From the NCBI GenBank assembly GCA_019413245.1, contig DXNX01000033.1:11943-20004 (forward strand): a DNA stretch of 8,062 nt, in the 5' to 3' direction. This document shows positions 1 to 5,773 of the stretch, piece after piece. Position 1 is the first letter of the stretch. Each line of letters begins with the position of its first letter. The translations under genes were made by a program, and so were the position numbers. Below the pieces are notes generated by a model. The model was not told the DNA's origin and made no database searches. It saw nothing but the letters and a program-made list of their open reading frames with translations. Origin of the DNA: Oscillospiraceae bacterium. GTDB taxonomy: Bacteria > Bacillota > Clostridia > Oscillospirales > Ruminococcaceae.

Positions 1-1
1 G

Positions 2-181
2 AATGAGATCGCCTGGGGCCACCAGATCCGCAGCTACGTCTTTATGCCCTACACCCTGGTCAAGGACCACCGCACCAACTACGAAAGCGGCAACGTGCAG
101 GCTGTCATGGACGGCGACCTGGACGGCTTCATCTATGCCTACCTGAAGGCAGCTTCCCGCGGCGAACTGGAAGAAGTCTAA
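2..181 (+). CDS. prfB: Peptide chain release factor 2, C-terminal fragment
   Basis: This is the last 59 codons of a gene that begins before the window, read in the frame starting at base 2 and ending in TAA at 179-181. The translation contains IRSYVFMPYTLVKDHRTNYE followed by GNVQAVMDGDLDGFI and AYLKAA. This is the highly conserved C-terminal end of RF2, which recognises UGA and UAA stop codons and triggers peptide release on the ribosome. The peptide-releasing GGQ motif, the stop-recognition motif and any programmed frameshift site lie upstream, outside the window, so intactness cannot be judged. RF1 is the only close relative, and the VKDHRTN and GNVQAVMDG(D/E)(L/I)D segments fit RF2 better. 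A hairpin terminator follows 12 bp after the stop, so prfB is the end of its transcription unit. Confidence 0.93.
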   Translation, partial: NEIAWGHQIRSYVFMPYTLVKDHRTNYESGNVQAVMDGDLDGFIYAYLKAASRGELEEV

Positions 182-193
182 AAAGCAAGGAAC

Positions 194-228
194 AATGCTC
201 CCGTGTCGACGGGGGCATTTTTGTTTTT
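194..228 (+). terminator. Rho-independent terminator of prfB
   Basis: A 10-bp stem pairs 194-203 (AATGCTCCCG) with 210-219 (CGGGGGCATT), with one T-G wobble at 199/214. The loop is TGTCGA (204-209), and a run of T residues broken by one G extends to 228. The position directly after the prfB stop fits intrinsic termination of that gene. Confidence 0.88.
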
Positions 229-250
229 ACCGTGTTTTTGCCGTCCGGCC

Positions 251-280
251 TTTATTTGTTCACAAAGACATGTGTATAAT
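251..280 (+). promoter_or_regulatory. Candidate sigma-A-type promoter for the P-type ATPase gene
   Basis: A perfect -10 hexamer TATAAT lies at 275-280, preceded by TGTG at 271-274. The best spaced -35 candidate is weak: TTTATT at 251-256 leaves an 18-bp spacer and matches TTGACA at three of six positions. The predicted transcription start is near 287, which leaves a leader of about 34 nt ahead of the TTG start at 321. The location between the prfB terminator and the ATPase ribosome binding site supports the call. The weak -35 is the main doubt. Confidence 0.55.
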
Positions 281-303
281 GCTGGATAACTTTTCCGCTC
301 TAT

Positions 304-311
304 AAAGGAGG
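304..311 (+). promoter_or_regulatory. Ribosome binding site that fixes a TTG start
   Basis: AAAGGAGG is a near-perfect Shine-Dalgarno sequence. It lies 9 nt before TTG at 321. The first in-frame ATG (360, codon 14) has no comparable sequence ahead of it, so the TTG is the better start. Confidence 0.75.
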
Positions 312-320
312 CTGACCCCG

Positions 321-2774
321 TTGTCACATCCATCCCGCTCTTTGCGCCGCGAACCGGCGATGGAAGATTCCTGCCCGGCCGAAGCTGAACGGCCGCCCGT
401 TCTGAACCCCAAACCCGAACAGGGACTGACCCGGGCCCAGGCGGACGCGCGGGTCGCCGCCGGGCTGACCAACCGTGCCCCGCAGGGCAGTGGCAAGACG
501 GAAGCCCAGATCGTGCGGGACAATGTTTTTACCTTTTTCAACTTGGTGTTTGTGGTGCTGGCCGTCTGCCTGTTTTCGGTGGGCTCCTACCTGAACGCCG
601 GGTTCCTGGGCGTCGTGGTCTGCAACACGGTCATCGGGATTGTGCAGCAGCTGCGGGCCAAACGGACCATCGATAAGCTGACCCTGCTGTCCGCCCACAA
701 GGTCCGGTGCGTGCGGGACGGGGAGATTCAGCTGCTGACCTCGGATGAACTGGTGCGGGACGATATTGTGGAGTTCCGCGCCGGGGAGCAGATCTGCGCC
801 GATGCCGTTGTGCGCACCGGTACCGCCCAGGCCAATGAGGCCCTCATCACCGGTGAGGCCGATGCCGTGGACAAAGGTCCCGGGGATGTGCTGCGCTCCG
901 GGTCTTTCCTGCTGTCTGGCCAGTGCCGGGCCCAGCTGACCCATGTGGGGGCCGACAGTTACGCCAACCGTCTGGCGGAGGAAGCCCGGGCGGGACACGC
1001 AGTGCCCAAAGGCGAAATGATGCGCTCGCTGGACAAACTCATCCGCTTTATCGGTATCGCCCTGGTACCGCTGGGTATTCTCATGTTCCTCAACCAGTTT
1101 GCAGCGCTGGATATGACTCTGCGGGATGCGGTGGAAGCCACCGTGGCCTCCCTGGTGGGGATGATTCCCGAAGGGCTGTATCTGCTGACCAGTGTGGCCC
1201 TGGCCGTCAGCATGATCCGGCTGGCCCGGCGCAAGGTGCTGGCCCAGGACATGAATTGCATCGAAACGCTGGCCCGGGTGGATGTGCTCTGCGTGGACAA
1301 GACCGGGACCATTACCGAAAACCGGATGGAAGCAGGGGAGCCCCAGTTGCTGGATGAAACCTGGACCATGGCCGGAGTGGAAACCGTGCTGCGCAGTCTG
1401 TACGCCGATACCGAGCCGGACAACGACACGGCCCGGGCCCTCTGCCGCCGGTTCGCGGCAGGTGGGGGCGAACACTGGCCGCGGACTGCCTCGGTGCCGT
1501 TCAACTCCGCCTGGAAATGGAGTGCTGCCACGTTCCGGGACCACGGTACCTTTGTGGTGGGTGCTCCCGATGTGGTGGCAGGTCCCCGCGCGGAAGAACT
1601 GAGACGGGAAATAGAACCCTATCTGGAACGGGGCAGCCGGGTGCTGCTTCTGGCCGCCTATGACGGGCACCCTGACCCCAAAACCGGGCTGGACCCCAAT
1701 AAACTGCGGTTTCTGGCTCTGCTGCCTGTGGCCAACCGGGTGCGGGCCGAAGCGCCCCGGACATTCCGCTATTTTGCCGACCAGGGAGTGGACATCAAGG
1801 TCATTTCGGGGGATAACCCCCTCACGGTCAGCCGGGTGGCTCAGCAGGCGGGTATTGCCGGTGCCGAAAACTTTGTGGACGCTACCACCCTGCACACCGA
1901 AGCTGAACTGACCGAAGCTGCCGAGCGCTGCACCGTTTTCGGCCGGGTGACCCCCGATCAGAAGCGGCAGCTGGTGCGTGCTCTGAAGACAAACGGACAC
2001 ACCGTAGCCATGACCGGTGACGGCGTGAACGATGTGCTGGCTCTGAAAGAAGCAGACTGCGGCATTGCCATGGCTTCCGGCGCTCAGGCTGCCAGCCAGG
2101 TATCCCAGCTGGTGCTGCTGGAATCCAACTTTTCCGGTCTGCCTGCCGTGGTGGCCGAAGGTCGCCGGGTCATCAACAACATTCAGCGCTCGGCATCCCT
2201 GTATCTGGTCAAGAACCTGTTCTCCTTCACCTTCACCCTGGCTGCGCTGTTCATCACCCTGCCGTATCCATTGCAGCCCATCCAGCTGACCCTGATCGCA
2301 GCGGTGACCATCGGGATCCCGTCCTTTGTGCTGGCGCTGGAACCCAACCACGAACTGGTACAGGGAAAATTTCTGCCCAATGTGCTGCGGGCTGCGCTGC
2401 CCGGCGGACTCACCGACCTGTTCCTGGTGCTGGCACTGGAAGCAGTGGCTGCTGCCCTCGAAATGCCCTATGAGATGCTCTCCACCCTGACCACGCTGGT
2501 CATGCTGGGAGTGGGGCTGGGGGTGCTTTGGCGCGTCTGCCGGCCCTTTACCCCGGCTCATATCGTGCTGTGGGGCGGTATGCTGGTGTTGGCGGTGGCC
2601 GGTGTGGCGGCCTTCCACCAGGCGCTGGATCTGGTGCCGCTGAGCCTTCAGGAATGGCTGCTTCTCATCATTTTCTGGGCGGTCACGCCTTATGTGCTGC
2701 GGCTGCTGACCCGGGCCGTCACCGGGATCTATACCTGGTGGAAACAGCACTTTACCGCAAAAACGCATCCATAA
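321..2774 (+). CDS. Cation-translocating P-type ATPase, CtpE/Exp7-like
   Basis: This 817-residue membrane pump should couple ATP hydrolysis to cation movement across the cytoplasmic membrane. It shows the complete P-type core. A cytoplasmic N-terminus is followed by TM1-TM2 (about 69-111), the actuator motif TGEA (T177-A180), and TM3-TM4 (about 243-298) with PEGL at P283-L286. Next are the phosphorylation motif DKTGT with acceptor D326, a nucleotide-binding domain with FNSAWKWS, the hinge motifs SGDNP (from S496) and TGDGVND (T565-D571), and six C-terminal helices (about 626-648, 652-672, 697-713, 721-741, 748-765, 776-796). Overall sequence and length fit the group containing mycobacterial CtpE, for which calcium transport has been reported, and pneumococcal Exp7. 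By eye, TM5 and TM6 lack several SERCA calcium ligands, so the substrate is left open. It is transcribed alone, between its own promoter and a strong terminator. Start choice rests on AAAGGAGG before the TTG. From codon 3 onward the gene uses no TTA, CTA or TCA codon. Confidence 0.93.
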   Translation: MSHPSRSLRREPAMEDSCPAEAERPPVLNPKPEQGLTRAQADARVAAGLTNRAPQGSGKTEAQIVRDNVFTFFNLVFVVLAVCLFSVGSYLNAGFLGVVVCNTVIGIVQQLRAKRTIDKLTLLSAHKVRCVRDGEIQLLTSDELVRDDIVEFRAGEQICADAVVRTGTAQANEALITGEADAVDKGPGDVLRSGSFLLSGQCRAQLTHVGADSYANRLAEEARAGHAVPKGEMMRSLDKLIRFIGIALVPLGILMFLNQFAALDMTLRDAVEATVASLVGMIPEGLYLLTSVALAVSMIRLARRKVLAQDMNCIETLARVDVLCVDKTGTITENRMEAGEPQLLDETWTMAGVETVLRSLYADTEPDNDTARALCRRFAAGGGEHWPRTASVPFNSAWKWSAATFRDHGTFVVGAPDVVAGPRAEELRREIEPYLERGSRVLLLAAYDGHPDPKTGLDPNKLRFLALLPVANRVRAEAPRTFRYFADQGVDIKVISGDNPLTVSRVAQQAGIAGAENFVDATTLHTEAELTEAAERCTVFGRVTPDQKRQLVRALKTNGHTVAMTGDGVNDVLALKEADCGIAMASGAQAASQVSQLVLLESNFSGLPAVVAEGRRVINNIQRSASLYLVKNLFSFTFTLAALFITLPYPLQPIQLTLIAAVTIGIPSFVLALEPNHELVQGKFLPNVLRAALPGGLTDLFLVLALEAVAAALEMPYEMLSTLTTLVMLGVGLGVLWRVCRPFTPAHIVLWGGMLVLAVAGVAAFHQALDLVPLSLQEWLLLIIFWAVTPYVLRLLTRAVTGIYTWWKQHFTAKTHP

Positions 2775-2778
2775 AGAC

Positions 2779-2816
2779 AAAAATCCCCGCCACCCGAAAG
2801 GGCGGCGGGGATTTTT
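2779..2816. terminator. Bidirectional terminator between convergent genes
   Basis: A strong hairpin pairs AATCCCCGCC (2782-2791) with GGCGGGGATT (2804-2813). After one A-C mismatch, CCC (2793-2795) pairs with GGG (2800-2802), leaving a GAAA tetraloop at 2796-2799. It is flanked by A residues on the left (2779-2783) and T residues on the right (2812-2816), so each strand sees a stem followed by a T run. It lies between the ATPase stop (2774) and the stop of the convergent DnaC-like gene (2831-2833) and probably ends both transcripts. Confidence 0.9.
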
Positions 2817-2830
2817 GTTAGGAGTATATA

Positions 2831-3799
2831 TTATCGGGCCCGGTTCAGCCGCTGGTCTACGCCGAAAAACTTGAAAATCCGGCAGTTGCCCAGCATCCGG
2901 CTGGAGACCTTTTCGGTATAGCGGGCCTCAAAAATACCCTGGTCGGTGATGTTGGTGGTGTATACCGTGGGCAGGTGACAGAGCATGCGGGTGTTGACCA
3001 GTTCGTACAGCACGCTGATGGTCAGGGCGGTGATGTGCTCGGTACCCAGGTCGTCCAGTATCAGCAGGTCGGCTTCCTTGCAGGCGGCCAGCCAGCTGTC
3101 CTCGCTGTCCCGGTCAAAATGCTCCCGGCTCAGCTGGGCAGCCAGGGCGGCGCTGCTGGTATACAATACATCGTAGCCCTTTTCCAGCACGGCATCGGCC
3201 ACGGCCAGGGCCAGATGGGTCTTGCCCAGCCCGGCACCGCCCATAAACAGCAGATTCGGACTCTGCTGGCCGAACCCTTCCGCCCAGCGGCGGCAGAACT
3301 GCAGGACCTTGGCCATGTATTCCCGGGGCGGACCGCCCAGTTCTGGCTCCACCTCCGCCGGATAGCGGGTCACATCGAAGGTATCGAATCCGCACAGGGC
3401 CAGGGGACTGGCGGCGTTGATCTCCTCCCGGCGCAGGGTGCGGGCTACCTGCGCCACACACTGACAGACGGTCCCTTTGTACAGCCCGGTATCGTGGCAC
3501 AGCGGGCAGGTGTACCGGGGTTCCAGATCGGCAGGGGAGTACCCGACCTTGCGCAAGGCTTCCTCCAGCGCCTTTCCGGCTTCCTCCAGCTTCCGGGCGG
3601 CAGGGGCGGTATCGACGCCCCGGGCAGCGGCCAGGGTCAGGCTCAGACCGGCCTGGACCCGGGCCTCCTCGGCGGCGGCCAGCTCAGGATGCGCCGCAAA
3701 GGCTGCGGCCCGCCTACGCTCGGCACGGGTCACGGCCTGCTGGCGGCGCCCCGCAATGTGGCGCTGCGCTTCGCGGAACAGTTCGTCCTTGGTGCGCAT
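2831..3799 (-). CDS. DnaC/DnaI-like AAA+ replicative helicase loader
   Basis: This 322-residue ATPase is expected to load the replicative hexameric helicase (DnaB/DnaC type) onto DNA during replication initiation or restart. The N-terminal 95 residues are charged and alanine-rich, probably helical. A cysteine cluster follows: CPLCHDTG (C98, C101) and CQC (C112, C114), which should bind zinc as in DnaI-type loaders. The AAA+ core has Walker A GGAGLGKT (G187-T194), Walker B LLILDD (D249-D250), sensor-1 TTN (T281-N283) and a probable arginine finger in SSR (R301). IstB-type transposase helpers share this fold, but no transposase gene is nearby and the zinc motif and DnaD-like partner favour a chromosomal loader. 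ATG at 3799 follows GGAGGA (3812-3807) by 7 nt. The gene begins 3 nt after the stop of the upstream DnaD-like gene, so the two are co-transcribed and probably translationally coupled. I leave the symbol empty because dnaC and dnaI are used inconsistently across Firmicutes. Confidence 0.9.
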   Translation of the reverse strand: MRTKDELFREAQRHIAGRRQQAVTRAERRRAAAFAAHPELAAAEEARVQAGLSLTLAAARGVDTAPAARKLEEAGKALEEALRKVGYSPADLEPRYTCPLCHDTGLYKGTVCQCVAQVARTLRREEINAASPLALCGFDTFDVTRYPAEVEPELGGPPREYMAKVLQFCRRWAEGFGQQSPNLLFMGGAGLGKTHLALAVADAVLEKGYDVLYTSSAALAAQLSREHFDRDSEDSWLAACKEADLLILDDLGTEHITALTISVLYELVNTRMLCHLPTVYTTNITDQGIFEARYTEKVSSRMLGNCRIFKFFGVDQRLNRAR

Positions 3800-3802
3800 G
3801 GG

Positions 3803-4705
3803 TTAGTCCTCCGTTTCGTCCTCAAACACGGCGTTCCAGTTGGCATGGAACAGATCTTTCTTGCCCGGGGCAGGGGCGGCGGGCTTCTGGCTGGTGGCCA
3901 GGATGTTGGCACCGGATAGCTGCCCCTTGCCCCGCACCGACTGTACGGTGGTCAGGCCCTGGGAATGCCAGGAGCGCAGGATACCGTCCACATACCGCAC
4001 GGTGCAGTGGGCTTCGGCGTGCAGGATGGCTTCGGCAATCATGTCGGCGCCAAAGCCCCATTCCTCATACCAGCGGGTGATGGCAGTGCGTTCCCACCGG
4101 GTCAGGCGGGACGCCTCGGTGCCGAACTGCAGGGCCACTTCGCTCCAGCGGGCGGCACGCAGGGCTTCCTGTTTCAGAAAACGCTCGGCATCGGCACCGG
4201 TTTCCACACCGGCTTCCCGCCAGCGGGTCAGTTCCCGGCTGACGGCTGCCACCGTGCAGCGCCCCTGCCGGGCTACCTCGGCACAGCAGGTCAGAATCAC
4301 ATCCGGCAGCCAGCCGTCCTGCAGGTACAGCCCCACCAGCCGCTGCAGCTCGCTGCGGCTCAGGGCACGGCCCAACGCGGCCTGGGCCTCCTGGCACAGG
4401 ACCGCCACATACGGGTCGTTCAGGGTGGTCAGGTCGATGTGGGGCGGCTTGGGCAGCTCCGGCTGGGGAACCCCCCGGTCACTTTCCAGCAGCCCGGCCC
4501 CGGCCCAGTATTGCAGGGCACGCTTGGCGGACTCGATGCTTTTCAGCCCCAGGTCATGGGCGATGGTACGCGGGTCGGGAGCGCCTCCGCCGATGAGGTA
4601 CAGGGCCACCCGTACCGCATCGCCGTCCGCGCGGGGCAGGTGCTGCCACACCAGCCGGGGAACGGCCACCGTGTCCCCGTTATGTGCTGCCAGCCGATAT
4701 CCCAT
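3803..4705 (-). CDS. DnaD-domain replication initiation protein
   Basis: This 300-residue protein belongs to the DnaD/DnaB primosomal family of Firmicutes, which remodels DNA at origins or stalled forks and brings in the helicase loader. Residues about 25-75 look like a winged-helix module (ALYLIGGGAPDPRTIAHDLG, then a recognition-helix-like segment and LLE). Two helical repeats of the DnaD/DnaB type follow. The first covers about 107-173. The second covers about 193-250 and carries the family YxxxIxxxW signature exactly (Y238, I242, W246). In the first repeat only the tryptophan (W162) is recognisable. The tail is linker-like, rich in Ala/Pro/Lys, and ends acidic (EDETED). It is the first gene of an operon with the DnaC-like loader, resembling the Bacillus dnaB-dnaI arrangement. 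ATG at 4705 follows GGAGGA (4719-4714) with 8 nt spacing, and a strong promoter lies just upstream. It could be annotated either DnaD or DnaB-like, and the sequence alone does not separate these. Confidence 0.85.
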   Translation of the reverse strand: MGYRLAAHNGDTVAVPRLVWQHLPRADGDAVRVALYLIGGGAPDPRTIAHDLGLKSIESAKRALQYWAGAGLLESDRGVPQPELPKPPHIDLTTLNDPYVAVLCQEAQAALGRALSRSELQRLVGLYLQDGWLPDVILTCCAEVARQGRCTVAAVSRELTRWREAGVETGADAERFLKQEALRAARWSEVALQFGTEASRLTRWERTAITRWYEEWGFGADMIAEAILHAEAHCTVRYVDGILRSWHSQGLTTVQSVRGKGQLSGANILATSQKPAAPAPGKKDLFHANWNAVFEDETED

Positions 4706-4746
4706 GCCTGTCTTCCTCCATCCGTTTTCTTTTTAAGTATCCTCAT

Positions 4747-4775
4747 ATTATAGCATTACGCCCGGGGGGTGTAAA
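4747..4775 (-). promoter_or_regulatory. Strong extended -10 promoter for the dnaD-like/dnaC-like operon
   Basis: On the minus strand a -35 TTTACA (4775-4770, five of six matches) is followed by exactly 17 bp and a perfect -10 TATAAT (4752-4747). The -10 is extended by TGC at 4755-4753. The predicted start is near 4740, about 35 nt ahead of the ATG at 4705. Confidence 0.82.
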
Positions 4776-4838
4776 GCAAGGGAAACCCATGATGGTCAAA
4801 ACCGACAAAAACAAAGGGGAAATCTTGGCGGGTATTTC

Positions 4839-4850
4839 CGGCGGCCGCCG
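4839..4850. repeat. 12-bp perfect GC palindrome in a divergent intergenic region
   Basis: CGGCGGCCGCCG is a perfect inverted repeat without spacer. It ends one base before the -35 element at 4852, inside an otherwise A-rich intergenic stretch. It could be a protein-binding site for the rightward promoter, or a chance product of GC-rich DNA. No second copy was noticed in the window. Confidence 0.4.
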
Positions 4851-4851
4851 C

Positions 4852-4880
4852 TTGCGAACAGAACAAAAAGAATCTACAAT
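4852..4880 (+). promoter_or_regulatory. Promoter for the phosphoribosyltransferase-like gene
   Basis: A -35 TTGCGA (4852-4857) and a -10 TACAAT (4875-4880, five of six matches) are separated by exactly 17 bp. The predicted start is near 4887, which leaves an A-rich leader of about 54 nt before ATG 4941. It faces away from the promoter of the DnaD-like operon, so the two transcription units diverge from this region. Confidence 0.7.
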
Positions 4881-4940
4881 AAAAGTAATAACTTACGCGC
4901 TGCTCACGCAGACAAAAAGTGGAAAAAAGGAGTGATTCCC

Positions 4941-5579
4941 ATGGCCATCAGCCTGGTCAAGCTGCCCACCAAAAAGAAAGACCTGCTGCTGCGCGTGGCA
5001 AAAGGCCATTTTGCCACCAGCCACAGCCATATCAACTATTATATCGACGTTACCATGCAGAAGACCCGTCTGTCCGAAGCTCGCGCCGTTGCCCAGGAAC
5101 TGGTGCGCCATTACACCGCCACCACCATCGTGGACACGGTCCTGTGCCTGGATGGCACCGAGGTCATCGGTGCCTGCCTGGCCTCCGAGCTGACCCGCGG
5201 CGGGTATGTGAACATGAACGCCCACCAGACCATCTATGTGGTCAGCCCCGAACACACCAGCGGCAGCCAGCTGCTCTTCCGGGAAAACACCGCCCCCATG
5301 ATCACCAACAAACATGTGCTGATCCTGGCGGCTTCGGTCACCACCGGCTACACCGCCCAGGCAGCCGTGGAAGCGGTGGATTATTACGGCGGTATGGTGG
5401 CGGGGATCACCTCCATCTTTGCCACTGTCAGCGAATGTTCCGGTTATCCGGTCACTTCTATTTTTGACCCCTCCACCCTGGGCGATTACGAGAGCTACGA
5501 CTCCCGCAACTGCCCGTGGTGCAAGCAGGGCATCAAGATTGATGCGCTGGTCAACAGCTACGGCTATTCCAGCCTGTAA
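4941..5579 (+). CDS. PyrE-like type I phosphoribosyltransferase homologue with altered PRPP loop
   Basis: This 212-residue protein has the layout of a type I phosphoribosyltransferase, the fold used by orotate and purine PRTases to join a base to PRPP. The N-terminal part contains GHFATSHSHINYYID (about 22-36). The segment VLILAASVTTG (V126-G136) sits where PRTases carry the PRPP loop, usually hydrophobic residues, then two acidic residues, then a TTG-like turn. Here the acidic pair is A130-A131, although TTG (T134-G136) is kept. The C-terminus carries CPWC (C191, C194) and ends IDALVNSYGYSSL. From memory, close homologues in Clostridia are labelled orotate phosphoribosyltransferase and also lack the acidic pair, so this looks like a family trait rather than a mutation. 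Catalysis is therefore uncertain. A GTG at 4932 is in frame but lies inside the AAAGGAG ribosome binding site (4926-4932), so ATG 4941, 8 nt after it, is the start. The gene is transcribed alone and ends before a strong hairpin. No pyrimidine pathway gene is adjacent. Confidence 0.78.
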   Translation: MAISLVKLPTKKKDLLLRVAKGHFATSHSHINYYIDVTMQKTRLSEARAVAQELVRHYTATTIVDTVLCLDGTEVIGACLASELTRGGYVNMNAHQTIYVVSPEHTSGSQLLFRENTAPMITNKHVLILAASVTTGYTAQAAVEAVDYYGGMVAGITSIFATVSECSGYPVTSIFDPSTLGDYESYDSRNCPWCKQGIKIDALVNSYGYSSL

Positions 5580-5627
5580 ACTGCCCATGAGTGGAGCCCT
5601 GTGCTCCGATGTCCTTTTCTCTTTTCG

Positions 5628-5661
5628 CAAAACCCCTGCCGTTGCACCGGCAGGGGTTTTG
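5628..5661 (+). terminator. Hairpin terminator after the phosphoribosyltransferase-like gene
   Basis: A 14-bp perfect stem pairs 5628-5641 (CAAAACCCCTGCCG) with 5648-5661 (CGGCAGGGGTTTTG), with a six-base loop TTGCAC. The T run on the plus strand is only the four bases at the end of the stem, so termination may be incomplete. A minor five-base hairpin, GGAGC/GCTCC (5593-5597 with 5603-5607), lies just upstream and is followed by a pyrimidine-rich tract. Confidence 0.75.
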
Positions 5662-5670
5662 TGGTATGCT
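5642..5670 (+). promoter_or_regulatory. Possible promoter interleaved with the terminator
   Basis: TTGCAC (5642-5647), which is also the loop of the preceding hairpin, is followed by 17 bp and TATGCT (5665-5670). The -10 is extended by TGG at 5662-5664. Both hexamers match consensus only partly (three and four of six), but spacing and extension are right. No better promoter was seen in 5580-5773 for the glycan genes. Transcription could instead come from read-through past the hairpin. Confidence 0.38.
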
Positions 5671-5773
5671 AGGAACAGTATGCCTCCGCCTGCTGCAAAG
5701 GCGACGGAAGGGCAGATTCGGAAAAAATGGTTTCGGCATTTTCGGGGCCGGAACAGAGAAGGAGGGCGGTCTG

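Noticed and set aside
324..2780. An 818-codon open reading frame on the minus strand opposite the ATPase
   Set aside because: It lies codon for codon opposite a gene with complete P-type ATPase motifs. It has no recognisable domain and is explained by avoidance of TTA, CTA and TCA codons.
2831..3799. The DnaC-like gene as the IstB helper of an insertion sequence
   Set aside because: There is no IstA-type transposase, no terminal inverted repeats and no target duplication. The DnaD-like partner and the CxxC/CxC motif fit a chromosomal loader.
2975..3919. A 314-codon plus-strand frame across the helicase-loader genes
   Set aside because: It is the in-register shadow of the DnaC-like gene, which has Walker A, Walker B and zinc motifs, and it shows no domain of its own.
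4850..4862. A PurR-type box (CGAAC core) overlapping the rightward -35
   Set aside because: It is a single degenerate match, and no second inverted box at the usual spacing was found. The core is too short to mean anything alone.
4789..4935. A 48-codon plus-strand reading frame ending just before the phosphoribosyltransferase-like gene, as a possible leader peptide
   Set aside because: It starts upstream of the likely transcription start near 4887, has only a weak AAGGG ahead of its ATG, and its 5' part contains the palindrome and promoter elements.
4932..4940. GTG 4932 as the start of the phosphoribosyltransferase-like gene
   Set aside because: The GTG uses the last base of the AAAGGAG ribosome binding site, so it cannot be initiated by it. 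ATG 4941 has correct 8-nt spacing.
5591..5773. A 61-residue N-terminal extension of the GT26 glycosyltransferase
   Set aside because: It runs through the terminator hairpin at 5628-5661 and has no family similarity. The ribosome binding site at 5759-5765 fits ATG 5774 instead.
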